DNA of 41,179 nt, from assembly GCA_034435035.1 (NCBI GenBank), contig DAOTXW010000044.1:1-41179 (forward strand), written 5' to 3'. Below are positions 8,037 to 16,342 of the stretch, in pieces (the first letter of the stretch is position 1; the number at the start of each line of letters is the position of its first letter). Below the pieces are notes generated by a model. The model had not been told where the DNA came from, ran no database searches, and was given only the letters and a program-made list of their open reading frames with translations. The DNA is from JAHEME01 sp034435035. GTDB lineage: Bacteria; Chloroflexota; Anaerolineae; Aggregatilineales; UBA3940. Made by a program: the position numbers and the translations under genes.

Positions 8037-10472
8037 CTATTCGTAGGCCAGCGCCTCGTGAACCGTCACGCGGGAGGCGCGATGCGCCGGCAGCAGGCTG
8101 GCGATGGCGGCGATGGCCGTGACCAGCACCAGCCACAGCACCACCCCGGACGGCGCGAAGGTGAACATCACCGGCCGCTGGAAGACGGCCAGCCCCACGC
8201 CCGCCGTCAGCCCGTAGGTCAGCGGGATGCTCAGCGGGATGCTCAGCGCCCAGCTCAGCAGGCCGATGAGCACGCCCTCGATGACGACGATGCCGCGGAT
8301 GGCGCTGTTGCGGGCGCCGACGGCCCGCATCACCCCGATCTCGCGGGTGCGCTCCAGCACGTTCAGGCTCATCGTCCCGGCCAGCCCCAGCCCGCCGACC
8401 AGGGCGATCAGCAGCGCCAGAAACAGCAGGAAGTACACCAGAAAATCCATCTGCCCGATGCTCGACTGCATCACCTCGGCCATCGTCTCGATCTGGCTGA
8501 TGACGATCCCCTGGTCTTTGAAGCGCTCCTCCAGGGCGTCCGCTACCGCGCGTTCCGAGGCGGCGTCGTGCTTCTCTGAGCGGATGAAGACGGCCCAGGC
8601 CTGTCCGGAGGCCCCCAGGGCGCGGGTCAGGCAGTCGAAGCTGGTGTAGGCCAGGTGATTCTGGCCGAACGAGCTGAAGATGCCGATCACCTCCCAGTCC
8701 CGCCGCAGGCCGTTGACGTTCAGCGTGATCGTGTCGCCGACCTCAATGTCGGGCTCGATCTGCAGGATGGTGCTGGCCAGGACGATGGCGTTCCGGTCGC
8801 CGGCCCTCAGCCAGCGGCCTGCGAGCAGGGTCGGGCGCAGAAGCGGGGAGCCGGGGGGCGGGGCCAGCAGCGAGAAGGTCGGGCCTTCTTCCTGGTCGGG
8901 CCGGACGCGCTGCACGCGGGCAAAGGCCCAGCCTTCGGCGTGCACCACGCCCGGCACTTCGCCCGCCCTGTGCTCGATCTGGCGGACGGGGTAGGCGTCA
9001 TCCAGGTAGATGCCTACGTCATAGTGGAACAGGTTGAGCACCACCTCCAGCTCGCCGATCATCGAGCCGCGCGTGTTGACCACCGCCATGAAGGTCGCGC
9101 CGGCGAAGGTGAGCGTGCCCAGCGTGAGCCACAGCCGGCCCTTACGGCGGAAGGTGTTGCGCAGCGACAGCAGCACCGGGCGGGACAGCCCGCGCACCCG
9201 CGCCAGCAGCCGGTCGGTCAGGCTGATCGGCGCGATGCCGGAGATGCCATAGTTCTGCAGCGCCTCGCGCACGGTCATGCGCGATCCTCTGAGGATCGGC
9301 AGGTAGGCGGCGATCAGGGGGACAGCCAGCGACGTGACGATCTGCAGCCCGATCACCCACCCCGGAATGTGGAAGTCCAGCACGTCAAAGTTGAGGTAGC
9401 CGGCGACCGCCCAGGTCATCTGGTAGGCCAGCGCCAGGCCAACCGGCACGGAGATCAGCAGGGCCAGCGCTCCGAAGGCCAGCGTCATCATCAGGTAGAT
9501 GCCCGTCACCTGCAGGCGCGTCGCGCCGATGGCCCGCATCATGCCGATCTGCCGCTGCTGCTGCGCCAGCACCGAGGAGAGGGTGTTGGTCACCAGCAGG
9601 CCGCTGAGCGCCAGCGACAGGAAGCCGATGCCCGCCAGCACCGCCGTGATCCCCCGCGTGATGTCCGCGCCCCAGTGTTTGGTGGGGTCCTGGACGTAGG
9701 TCGAGTAGACGGGAATGCCGTCCTGCCGAAGCCGCTGGCGGATATCCGCTGCCACGTCGTTGATCGCCTGCAGATCGGTGAGGGCCGGGTCGGTGGCGAT
9801 GTCCAGCGTGGAGTAGGCGCCGCTGTGGCCCAGCCAGCGCAGCGTCTCCAGCGAGGCGTAGCCGGACAGGATCGGGTACAGGTGCGGGGGGATAGCGTTG
9901 AGATCATGCACGATGCCCGTGAGGGTCAGCGTGCGCTGCTGCCCGTCCGCCAGCTCGATCGTGAGCGTGTCTCCGACCTCGACGCCGAGAAAGGCGACGG
10001 TGGCGCGCTCCAGCAGCAGCTCGCGCCGGCCGGGCGGGAAGTTCCCTTCGTCCGGCAAGATGCGGGCTACCGACATGTGTTCAAAGTCGCGCGCGGCCTC
10101 GATCGTCATGGTGTACGGCTTGCCGTCCTGCCGGATCACCTTGACGGCCATCGCGGCGCGGGCCTGCGCGTCCTGCACGCCGCGCATCCCCCGGACGGCC
10201 CGCGCCAGATCCTCGTCGAACGGGGGGAGCCAGAGGGCGATGGCGCTGGGCGTGGTCGAGCGCCACTGGCTGTTCATGTTGGACAGCATGGCCTCGCCAG
10301 AGATGAACGTGCTGCTGAAGGCGAACACGCCCACGGCGATCGAGAGCACGACCAGGGCGGTGCGCGCCTTGTTGCCCCACAGATCGCGAACGACTTTCTG
10401 CCAGCGCGGATCAAGCCTGATCGCCCGGCGGGCGCGGGCGCGGGCCCGGGTGGGAAGGGCTATGCCTGACAT
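8037..10472 (-). CDS. ABC transporter permease with two FtsX/MacB units
   Basis: The 811-residue protein has an N-terminal helix (TALVVLSIAVGVFAF) and a periplasmic MacB_PCD-like domain. Then comes a three-helix FtsX unit around residues 285-410 containing MMRAIGATRLQV, a second MacB-like domain, and a final FtsX unit with IGVMRAVGARNSAI. This matches type VII ABC permeases, which drive mechanotransmission or lipoprotein/peptide export with a separate MacB/LolD-type ATPase. No ATPase gene is in the window, so it may be an orphan or served from elsewhere. The gene stands alone, bracketed by an inverted repeat pair. The substrate is unknown. Confidence 0.88.
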   Translation of the reverse strand: MSGIALPTRARARARRAIRLDPRWQKVVRDLWGNKARTALVVLSIAVGVFAFSSTFISGEAMLSNMNSQWRSTTPSAIALWLPPFDEDLARAVRGMRGVQDAQARAAMAVKVIRQDGKPYTMTIEAARDFEHMSVARILPDEGNFPPGRRELLLERATVAFLGVEVGDTLTIELADGQQRTLTLTGIVHDLNAIPPHLYPILSGYASLETLRWLGHSGAYSTLDIATDPALTDLQAINDVAADIRQRLRQDGIPVYSTYVQDPTKHWGADITRGITAVLAGIGFLSLALSGLLVTNTLSSVLAQQQRQIGMMRAIGATRLQVTGIYLMMTLAFGALALLISVPVGLALAYQMTWAVAGYLNFDVLDFHIPGWVIGLQIVTSLAVPLIAAYLPILRGSRMTVREALQNYGISGIAPISLTDRLLARVRGLSRPVLLSLRNTFRRKGRLWLTLGTLTFAGATFMAVVNTRGSMIGELEVVLNLFHYDVGIYLDDAYPVRQIEHRAGEVPGVVHAEGWAFARVQRVRPDQEEGPTFSLLAPPPGSPLLRPTLLAGRWLRAGDRNAIVLASTILQIEPDIEVGDTITLNVNGLRRDWEVIGIFSSFGQNHLAYTSFDCLTRALGASGQAWAVFIRSEKHDAASERAVADALEERFKDQGIVISQIETMAEVMQSSIGQMDFLVYFLLFLALLIALVGGLGLAGTMSLNVLERTREIGVMRAVGARNSAIRGIVVIEGVLIGLLSWALSIPLSIPLTYGLTAGVGLAVFQRPVMFTFAPSGVVLWLVLVTAIAAIASLLPAHRASRVTVHEALAYE

Positions 10473-10623
10473 CCGATGTCTATCCTGTTCTGTTCGCTGC
10501 TATCGGCCTGGCGTCCTGCAAAGGACCGACCCATTGCCGGGGCGAATTGCACCGGAAATCACATCATATATTACGCGCCGGGGCGGCGGGGGTTTCAGCG
10601 GGCGGCGGGGGAGGGAGTCTGTG

Positions 10624-10700
10624 AACCCCCTCCCCGTCCTCGCTCCGCTCGGATGGGCCTCCTTGCAAGGGGGAGGCAGGTCGGCGACCCGGAGGGGGTT
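10624..10700. repeat. Dispersed palindromic repeat, copy 2
   Basis: This 77-bp core is the inverted partner of 7944-8022. It lies in the 343-bp divergent gap between the FtsX permease gene (starting at 10472) and the first methyltransferase gene. Around it are a G-rich run (10576-10619) and, further on, a small hairpin at 10726. No transposase or target-site duplication is visible. Confidence 0.85.
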
Positions 10701-10725
10701 CCCCGCCGCCGGATCGGGAGCCCTA

Positions 10726-10742
10726 TCACCCTGAGAGGGTGA
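10726..10742. promoter_or_regulatory. Small perfect inverted repeat upstream of mttB-like gene 1
   Basis: TCACCCT (10726-10732), GAG and AGGGTGA (10736-10742) form a 17-bp dyad ten bases before a weak possible promoter (TTCAGG 10752-10757, 18 nt, TACGCT 10776-10781). It could be an operator or a hairpin; which one is not decidable here. Confidence 0.35.
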
Positions 10743-10815
10743 TCTACTTCCTTCAGGAATCGCCCCCGGATCGGGTACGCTGTGTGCAGATCACCCCGCA
10801 CCGGGAGGCGTGCCT

Positions 10816-12288
10816 ATGCTCCGACCCTCACTGTTTCTGCTGGACGAGGCGACCGTTGGCCGCATGGTGGATGAGGCCATCCAGCTGCTGGAAGACCCCG
10901 GCGTGCGCGTCCATTCCGAGCGCGCGCTGGCCCTGCTGGATGGCGCCGGGGCGCGGGTCGATCACGCCGCCATGGTGGCCCGCATCCCCGGCGACCTGGT
11001 GGGCCGCTGCCTGAGCAGCGTGCCGCGCTCCTTCCACCTGTACACCGCCGACGGCCAGCCCGCCGTCCATTTCGGCCATGACGATGTCCACTTCGACCCC
11101 GGCTCGGCCACCATCGAGATCCTGGATTATGGCGAGACGGCCTCGCGCACGCCGGTCACCGAGGACCTGGTCAAGGCCACCCGGCTGGCCGATCGGCTCG
11201 ACGCCTACGCTGCCACCAGCACCTGCCTGGTCTGCCGCGACGTGCCGGAGACCATCGCCGACCTGTACCGCCTGTATCTGGTGCTGCTCAACTCGCGCAA
11301 GCCGGTGGTCACCGGAGCCTTCGGCGTGCAGACCTGGCATGTGATGAAGGACATGCTGGTGGCCGTGGCGGGGAGCGAACAGGCCCTGCGCGACAAGCCG
11401 CTGGCCGTCTTCGATGCGGCTCCGTCGCCGCCGCTGCACTGGAGCGAGATCGTCGTCGAAAACCTGATCGACTGCGCCCGGTACGGCATCCCCGCCGAGA
11501 TGGTCTCCATGCCGCTGACCGGGGCGACCGCGCCGGTGACGCTGGCCGGGTCGGTGGTGCAGCACGCCGCCGAGTCGCTCAGCGGCATCGTCATCCACCA
11601 GCTGGCGGGGCCGGGCGCCCCGATCGTGTGGGGCGGCGCGCCGATGGCCTTCGATATGCGCACCGGGGCGGCCCTGATGGGCGCCATCGAGACGGCGATG
11701 ATCGACATGGCCTACGCGCAGGTGGGTAAGTCGCTCAAGCTGCCCACCCATACCTATCTCGGCTCCAGCGACTCCAAGCTGGTGGACGCGCAGGCCGGCT
11801 TTGAGTCGGCGGCGGGGATCCTGCTGGGGGCGCTGGCGGGCATCAACATGATCTCCGGCGCGGGCGTGCTGGAGTTCGAAGTCACCTTCAGCCTGGAGAA
11901 GCTGGTGATCGATGCCGAGATCATCGGCATGACGCGCCGGCTGCTGGCCGGGCTGGATCCGCGCACCGAGACGATCGCGCTGGACGTGATGCGCGAGGTG
12001 GGCCACGGCGGCAACTTCCTGGCCAGCCCGCACACGCGGCGCTGGTTCCGCGAGGAGCTGTCCGTGCCCGGCGAAGTCATCGACCGCAGCTACCGGCGCG
12101 ACTGGGCGCTGGCGGGCGGGCAGGATGCCGCCGCGCACGCCCATCATCAGGTGGAAACACTGCTGGCGGGCTGGCAGGGCGGTCATCTGCCGGAGGCGGT
12201 GATCGCTGAACTGGAGCGGATCACGCTGAGCGCGGCCCGGACGGCGGGGATGGACGCCCTGCCGCAGTCCGCGCCCGCGGCTCCCTGA
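10816..12288 (+). CDS. Trimethylamine methyltransferase (MttB) superfamily protein 1, non-pyrrolysine
   Basis: The 490-residue TIM-barrel methyltransferase is of the MttB/MtgB type (COG5598). Family landmarks are FDAAPSPPLHWSE, the long SxxLGSSDSKLVDAQAG region (GSSDSK at 316-321) and a C-terminal MREVGHGGNFLASPHTRRWFREEL. True trimethylamine MttB has an in-frame amber codon read as pyrrolysine; here the frame has none, as in glycine-betaine-type MtgB and other demethylases. The family moves a methyl group from a quaternary amine to a corrinoid protein; the substrate is unknown. ATG 10816 is preceded by GGGAGG at 7 nt, favouring it over GTG 10810. It begins a cassette with a DUF385 gene, a second homologue and a corrinoid protein. 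Confidence 0.88.
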   Translation: MLRPSLFLLDEATVGRMVDEAIQLLEDPGVRVHSERALALLDGAGARVDHAAMVARIPGDLVGRCLSSVPRSFHLYTADGQPAVHFGHDDVHFDPGSATIEILDYGETASRTPVTEDLVKATRLADRLDAYAATSTCLVCRDVPETIADLYRLYLVLLNSRKPVVTGAFGVQTWHVMKDMLVAVAGSEQALRDKPLAVFDAAPSPPLHWSEIVVENLIDCARYGIPAEMVSMPLTGATAPVTLAGSVVQHAAESLSGIVIHQLAGPGAPIVWGGAPMAFDMRTGAALMGAIETAMIDMAYAQVGKSLKLPTHTYLGSSDSKLVDAQAGFESAAGILLGALAGINMISGAGVLEFEVTFSLEKLVIDAEIIGMTRRLLAGLDPRTETIALDVMREVGHGGNFLASPHTRRWFREELSVPGEVIDRSYRRDWALAGGQDAAAHAHHQVETLLAGWQGGHLPEAVIAELERITLSAARTAGMDALPQSAPAAP

Positions 12289-12395
12289 TCCGATCCGCAC
12301 CGGATTGTCAGAGGCAGGCCGCGCGGCTGACCCGGCGGGCCTGCCTCCTGTTGTTTATCCGGCGGGCCTGCGCCGGCCGCCGCGGGGAGGGGCTG

Positions 12396-12896
12396 ATGAA
12401 CTGGCAAAAACTCTACAATCCGATCGTCTCCGCCATCCTGTGCTCGCCGCTGCACGGGCTGCTCAGCGGCAGCACGCTGCTGCTGACCTACCGGGGGCGG
12501 CGCAGCGGGCAGGAGTACCGCACGCCGGTCAGCTACGCCCGCAGCGGCGAGGGCGGCCGCGAGCTGAGCATCTTCAGCGACCGCGAACGCACCTGGTGGC
12601 GCAATTTCCGGCCAGAGGCCGCGGCGGCGCGGCCCACGAGCGGTAAGGTGAGTAAAAACGTCGCCCGGGGCGTCCCGCTGCGCGTGCGGCTGGCGGGCCG
12701 CGACCTGCCCGCCCGCGCCGAGGCGGTGGAAGACCCCGGCGCGGTGGCCGAGGCCCTGCTGGCCTATCTGCGGGCGCAGCCGGGGCTGGCCAGGTACTTC
12801 GGCGTGGGGCTGGACAGCGCCGGCCGCCCCGTCCCCGAAGAAGTGATCTGGGCGGCGCAGGAACGAGTCCTGATCCGCCTCACCCTGGAGGAGTGA
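12396..12896 (+). CDS. DUF385/Ddn-like protein (deazaflavin- or flavin-dependent nitroreductase family)
   Basis: The 166-residue single-domain split-barrel protein has the family pattern LLLTYRGRRSGQEYRTPVSYARS near residues 28-50. Members such as mycobacterial Ddn bind F420; others bind flavin or haem, so the cofactor is uncertain. The start ATG 12396 follows GGGAGGGG. Its stop lies 3 nt before the ATG of the second methyltransferase, which shows an operon and suggests a link to amine or C1 metabolism. A reductive role for the cassette is inference. Confidence 0.75.
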   Translation: MNWQKLYNPIVSAILCSPLHGLLSGSTLLLTYRGRRSGQEYRTPVSYARSGEGGRELSIFSDRERTWWRNFRPEAAAARPTSGKVSKNVARGVPLRVRLAGRDLPARAEAVEDPGAVAEALLAYLRAQPGLARYFGVGLDSAGRPVPEEVIWAAQERVLIRLTLEE

Positions 12897-12899
12897 GCT

Positions 12900-14372
12900 A
12901 TGGCAGGCAAGATCAACGGGATCACCGATCCACGCTTCCGGGTGGAGGTGCTGGCGCAGGAGGACATCCGGCGCATCCACACCGCCACGCTGGACCTGAT
13001 CGAGACGGTGGGGGTCAACTTCCCCTCGCAGAAGGCGCTGGATATCTGGGAGGCGCACGGCGCGAGCATCGACCGCGACCGGATGGTGGTCAAAGCGCCC
13101 GCCCGGCTGATCGAGGAGGCGCTCAGGACCGCGCCGCCGGCCTACACGCTGGCCGCCCGCGTCCCGGAGCAGGATCTGCCGATGGACGGCCACCACGTGT
13201 TCGTGGGCACGGACGGCTGCGGCGTCGAGGTGATCGACATCGAAACCGGGCAGCGCCGCCGCTCCGAGCTGCGCGATGTGGGGGAGATCGCCCGTGTGGC
13301 CGACGCGCTGGAGGAGGTCGCGTTTCACTGGGTGGCTGTCTCCGCGCAGGACAGGCCGGTGCAGACGCGCAGCCTGTACGAGCTGAAGGCGATCTGGGAG
13401 AACTCGACCAAGCACGTGCAGACGGAGAGCATCTACTCCGAGCACGAGGCGCGGGCCGCCGTCGAGATGGCCGCCGCCATCGCGGGCGGGCGCGAGGCGC
13501 TGCGCCGGCGCCCGGTGCTGTCGATGATGCAGTGCACCTTCCCGCCGCTGGGGCAGGATGGCGGCAGCGTCGAGGCCGCGCTGGTGGCCGCCGAGGCCGG
13601 CATCCCGGTCGGCTTCATGACCATGACCTCGTGCGCCTCGACCGGCCCGGCGACGCTGGCCGGGACGCTGACGGTGGGCAACGCCGAGGTGATCAGCGCG
13701 CTGGCGCTGATGCAGCTGCACGCCCCCGGCTGCCCGGTCTACTACGCCGCCGCCCAGACCTCGATGGACCTGCGGACGGGGGCGTACACCGGCGGCGGGC
13801 CGGAAGACTTCCTGTTCGGCGGGGCCACCAACCAGCTGGCCGACTTCTACAACGTGCCGCTGTCGATGGGATCGTTTGCCACCGGGGCCAAGCAGCCGGA
13901 CTGGCAGGCGGGCATCGAAAACAGCCTGTCCACCTTCATGGCCTGCGCGTCGATGGCCGACATGCTGCTGGGGGTGGGGCTGCTGAACGGCAGCCGCATC
14001 TGGAGCTACGAGCAGATGTTGATGGACTGCGAGATCTACAGCATCATCCGGCATATGCTGCGCGGCATCGAGGTCAATGATGAGACGCTGGCGGTGGAGG
14101 TCGTGCGGGCGGTGGGGCCGGGGGGGCACTTCCTGGCGCAGCCGCACACGCTCCAGCACATGCGCAGCCTGTACGTGCCGCGTCTGCTGGATCGCCGGCC
14201 GATCGATCAGTGGGAGGCGCAGGGCGACGGCCCGCGCGACTGGGCCCGCGAGCGCGCCCGTAAGCTGCTGGCCGAGCACCGGCCTGACCCGGCGCTTGAC
14301 CCGGCGCTGGCCGCCGAGCTGACCCGCATCATCGATGCCGCCGAGCGCGAAGCGATCGCGCCGGCGCACTGA
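12900..14372 (+). CDS. Trimethylamine methyltransferase (MttB) superfamily protein 2, non-pyrrolysine
   Basis: The 490-residue second COG5598 homologue is only distantly similar to the first. It shows VLAQEDIRRIHTATLDLIETVGV at the N-terminus, MSMMQCTFPPL and MTMTSCASTGPATLAG in the barrel, MGSFATGAKQPDWQAG (from about 323) and AVGPGGHFLAQPHTLQHMR near the end. There is no in-frame amber codon. It has GGAGG a few bases upstream of ATG 12900. The two paralogues may act on different methylated amines, or as different steps on one substrate, using the shared corrinoid protein downstream. Activity and substrate are unproven. Confidence 0.88.
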   Translation: MAGKINGITDPRFRVEVLAQEDIRRIHTATLDLIETVGVNFPSQKALDIWEAHGASIDRDRMVVKAPARLIEEALRTAPPAYTLAARVPEQDLPMDGHHVFVGTDGCGVEVIDIETGQRRRSELRDVGEIARVADALEEVAFHWVAVSAQDRPVQTRSLYELKAIWENSTKHVQTESIYSEHEARAAVEMAAAIAGGREALRRRPVLSMMQCTFPPLGQDGGSVEAALVAAEAGIPVGFMTMTSCASTGPATLAGTLTVGNAEVISALALMQLHAPGCPVYYAAAQTSMDLRTGAYTGGGPEDFLFGGATNQLADFYNVPLSMGSFATGAKQPDWQAGIENSLSTFMACASMADMLLGVGLLNGSRIWSYEQMLMDCEIYSIIRHMLRGIEVNDETLAVEVVRAVGPGGHFLAQPHTLQHMRSLYVPRLLDRRPIDQWEAQGDGPRDWARERARKLLAEHRPDPALDPALAAELTRIIDAAEREAIAPAH

Positions 14373-14382
14373 CCCATGCCGG

Positions 14383-14411
14383 TTGACGGCTGCCGCCGGG
14401 CGGTGCATACT
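14383..14411 (+). promoter_or_regulatory. Putative promoter for the corrinoid protein gene
   Basis: TTGACG (14383-14388), a 17-nt spacer and CATACT (14406-14411) lie about 68 nt before ATG 14479. They suggest the corrinoid protein can be made independently of the methyltransferases. Confidence 0.5.
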
Positions 14412-14478
14412 GCCTGCGGGCGGCGGCCCCGTTTGCCTGCCCTATTCGGTTCCTTGAACGCTCAGGAGGATGAACACG

Positions 14479-15126
14479 ATGAATCAGAGTGAGCTGCTCA
14501 ACGGCCTGGCCGAGGCGATCCTGGAAGGCGATCCGGCGCAGACGCGGCTGCTGGCCGAGCAGGGCGTGGCCATGGGGATCGACCCCCTGACGTTAGTGGA
14601 GCAGGGGCTGCGGCCCGGCATGGACGAGATCGGCCGCCGCTTCAGCACCAGCGAGTGCTTCCTGCCGGAGCTGGTGATGGCCGCCGAGTCGATGAAGTCA
14701 GCGCTGGGCGTGCTGAACCCGCTGCTGGCGGCGGGGCAGCAGGGGGCGCCGTCCGCGGGCCGGGTGGTGATCGGCACGGTGCTGGGCGACATCCACGAGA
14801 TCGGCAAGACGCTGGTCGGCACGCTGCTGACCGCCGACGGCTTCGAGGTGATCGATCTGGGCGTGAATGTGCCGGTGGAGAAGTTCGTGGAGGCGGTGCG
14901 CGAGCACCAGCCGGCGGTGCTGGGGCTGTCCGCGCTGCTGACGACCACCATGCTGAACCAGCAGCGGGTGATCGAGGCGCTGACTGCGGCCGGGCTGCGC
15001 GCCGGGGTCAAGGTGATCATCGGCGGGGCGCCGACCAACGCCGAGTGGGCCAAACAGATCGGGGCGGACGCGCACGGGGAGAACGCCGCCGACGCGGTGC
15101 GCATCGCCCGCCAGCTGGTGGGGTAA
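14479..15126 (+). CDS. Corrinoid (B12-binding) methyl carrier protein, MttC/MtgC-like
   Basis: The 215-residue protein has the B12-binding cap helices (EQGLRPGMDEIGRRFSTSECFLPELVMAAE) followed by a Rossmann B12 domain with the base-off motif D104-I-H106-E-I-G109-K, where His106 is the lower cobalt ligand. Later conserved blocks are VIDLGVNVP and VIIGGAPTN. It should carry the methyl group from MttB-type proteins to a downstream methyltransferase for tetrahydrofolate or a thiol. That partner (MtgA/MtbA-like) and a RamA-like activator are not in the window. ATG 14479 has AGGAGG at 9 nt; the earlier ATG 14470 abuts the same site and is less likely. Confidence 0.92.
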   Translation: MNQSELLNGLAEAILEGDPAQTRLLAEQGVAMGIDPLTLVEQGLRPGMDEIGRRFSTSECFLPELVMAAESMKSALGVLNPLLAAGQQGAPSAGRVVIGTVLGDIHEIGKTLVGTLLTADGFEVIDLGVNVPVEKFVEAVREHQPAVLGLSALLTTTMLNQQRVIEALTAAGLRAGVKVIIGGAPTNAEWAKQIGADAHGENAADAVRIARQLVG

Positions 15127-15263
15127 GGACGGATCGCATGGGCCTAGCTTCGGGGGCAGGGTAGAATCCAACGCGCTCTGCCCCTGATGCGGCATAAGAC
15201 CTATATGCACAACCAAGAATGAAGTGTAGCTGGATAAGTCGGGAGGATGGCAAGGAGTCACCG

Positions 15264-15530
15264 ATGAGCTACCAGATCTTATCAGTGGTGCTTGAGATCG
15301 ATGCCCAGTCCCACGAAGATGGTCACTTCTCTATTCCAAAGGTCGTCTGTGATACCCTCGGCCTGAAATCCGAAGACCCCGTACGGCTGGTGATCGAGAC
15401 ACTGGATGGAAAGCTATTGTTCACCGGCCAGAAACCACTACGTTCCGGCCTGGAGATCTACGGGCCCGAAATGAAGATTATCAAGGCGGGGCAGCGTATT
15501 CGCGTCACCGTTTCCAGATCGGGTTGCTAG
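15264..15530 (+). CDS. Small AbrB/MazE-like swapped-hairpin protein
   Basis: The 88-residue protein contains GHFSIPKVVCDTLGLKSEDPVRLVIET, which fits the AbrB/SpoVT fold of antitoxins and transition regulators (a beta strand with IP, then 'LGL..GD.V.L'). AAGGAG lies about 7 nt before ATG 15264. Base composition is clearly lower in GC than neighbouring genes and codon choice is mixed, suggesting later acquisition. It is followed, almost without a gap, by a HEPN-motif protein. It may be the DNA-binding antitoxin and autorepressor of a pair; this is inference. Confidence 0.6.
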   Translation: MSYQILSVVLEIDAQSHEDGHFSIPKVVCDTLGLKSEDPVRLVIETLDGKLLFTGQKPLRSGLEIYGPEMKIIKAGQRIRVTVSRSGC

Positions 15531-15565
15531 AGCAAAGTCGGAGCGTGCTGACAAGCAGGGTCATT

Positions 15566-16171
15566 ATGAACGGCGAGAATGTGCCCAAACTGGAGATAGA
15601 CGAACAGATAGACGCAGTGCTATCACTTGAATTCACACAGGGGATGCTCGCAAGAGTCCTTGGCGATGCTCGCTACTGGAAGTGGGTGCTGATCGGGTTG
15701 CATAATGCCCTGCAGGGTTTCATGGTTTTGGCCCTGCAAGGGACAGCGTACTTTAACGTCTTGAAGAAGGAGCAGCGAGCTGCATGGATTAAGTCTCTCG
15801 ATGAAGGTCACCAATATACCGGCCCAAGCCATCTGGCCTTCTTCATGGAGCTATACAGAGACATTCAGTCTGATCGTATGAAGCGGTACACCCATAGCCG
15901 GGTCTTCAAACCTACCAACACTCAATCACAGAGTGTTGAGCGACTGAATAATCTCCGTAATGACTTTATTCACTTCATCCCAACATCCTGGGTCTTGTAT
16001 CTCAATGGGTTACCCGAGCTGGTAAAGGACGTCATTGATGTTATCGAGTTCCTGGCTGCCAAATCCAACAACATATCTTGGAATGACCAGGGCATACAAA
16101 GACAGGCTCAAGAGCTGATTTTTCAATTGCGCGCTGAGAACAAAAAGGTGGCTGACCAGTATCAGGTGTGA
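15566..16171 (+). CDS. HEPN-like protein with RxxxxH motif
   Basis: The 201-residue, mostly helical protein has the motif LNNLRNDFIHF, in which R131-N-D-F-I-H136 matches the R-x4-6-H catalytic signature of HEPN ribonucleases. Other features are RYWKWVLIGLHNALQGFMVLALQGT (37-60) and FKPTNTQSQSVERL just before the motif. I recall similar uncharacterised proteins, possibly the pEK499_p136-type HEPN group, but cannot confirm that. The start is uncertain: ATG 15566 has only a weak ribosome site, and an in-frame TTG at 15524 overlaps the upstream stop. Like its partner it is lower in GC than the flanks. RNase or toxin activity is a hypothesis. Confidence 0.65.
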   Translation: MNGENVPKLEIDEQIDAVLSLEFTQGMLARVLGDARYWKWVLIGLHNALQGFMVLALQGTAYFNVLKKEQRAAWIKSLDEGHQYTGPSHLAFFMELYRDIQSDRMKRYTHSRVFKPTNTQSQSVERLNNLRNDFIHFIPTSWVLYLNGLPELVKDVIDVIEFLAAKSNNISWNDQGIQRQAQELIFQLRAENKKVADQYQV

Positions 16172-16342
16172 AGTAGACCTACTGAGCGACGGGTTGACTG
16201 AATCGCAGGACGGCCTCAATGGGACCGGTGCCCAGCTCACGGTCGCTCGTCGTGTCATCTGAGTCCCTCCTTCGCGGCCAATCTACACTACTTTCGTTTG
16301 ACCGTTAGTAAGGCTTGTTGTGTGCTCTCATCTGCGTTGAGT

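Noticed and set aside
8655..10469. 604-codon plus-strand frame opposite the FtsX permease
   Set aside because: Gln/Arg/His-rich shadow composition typical of GC-rich antisense frames; the minus strand encodes a clear FtsX protein.
7944..10700. Composite transposon around the FtsX gene
   Set aside because: There is an inverted repeat pair, but no transposase, integrase or target duplication is visible.
10473..10815. Cobalamin riboswitch before the MttB/corrinoid cassette
   Set aside because: I could not see a B12 box or the expected multi-stem pattern; the gap is taken up by the dispersed repeat and a small dyad.
10816..14372. Pyrrolysine-encoding (amber) codon in the mttB-like genes
   Set aside because: Both frames run without an internal TAG, so they are non-pyrrolysine members.
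12183..14408. 741-codon minus-strand frame opposite the second MttB gene
   Set aside because: Shadow of the MttB-like gene and the DUF385 gene, rich in His, Arg and Gln with no recognisable domain.
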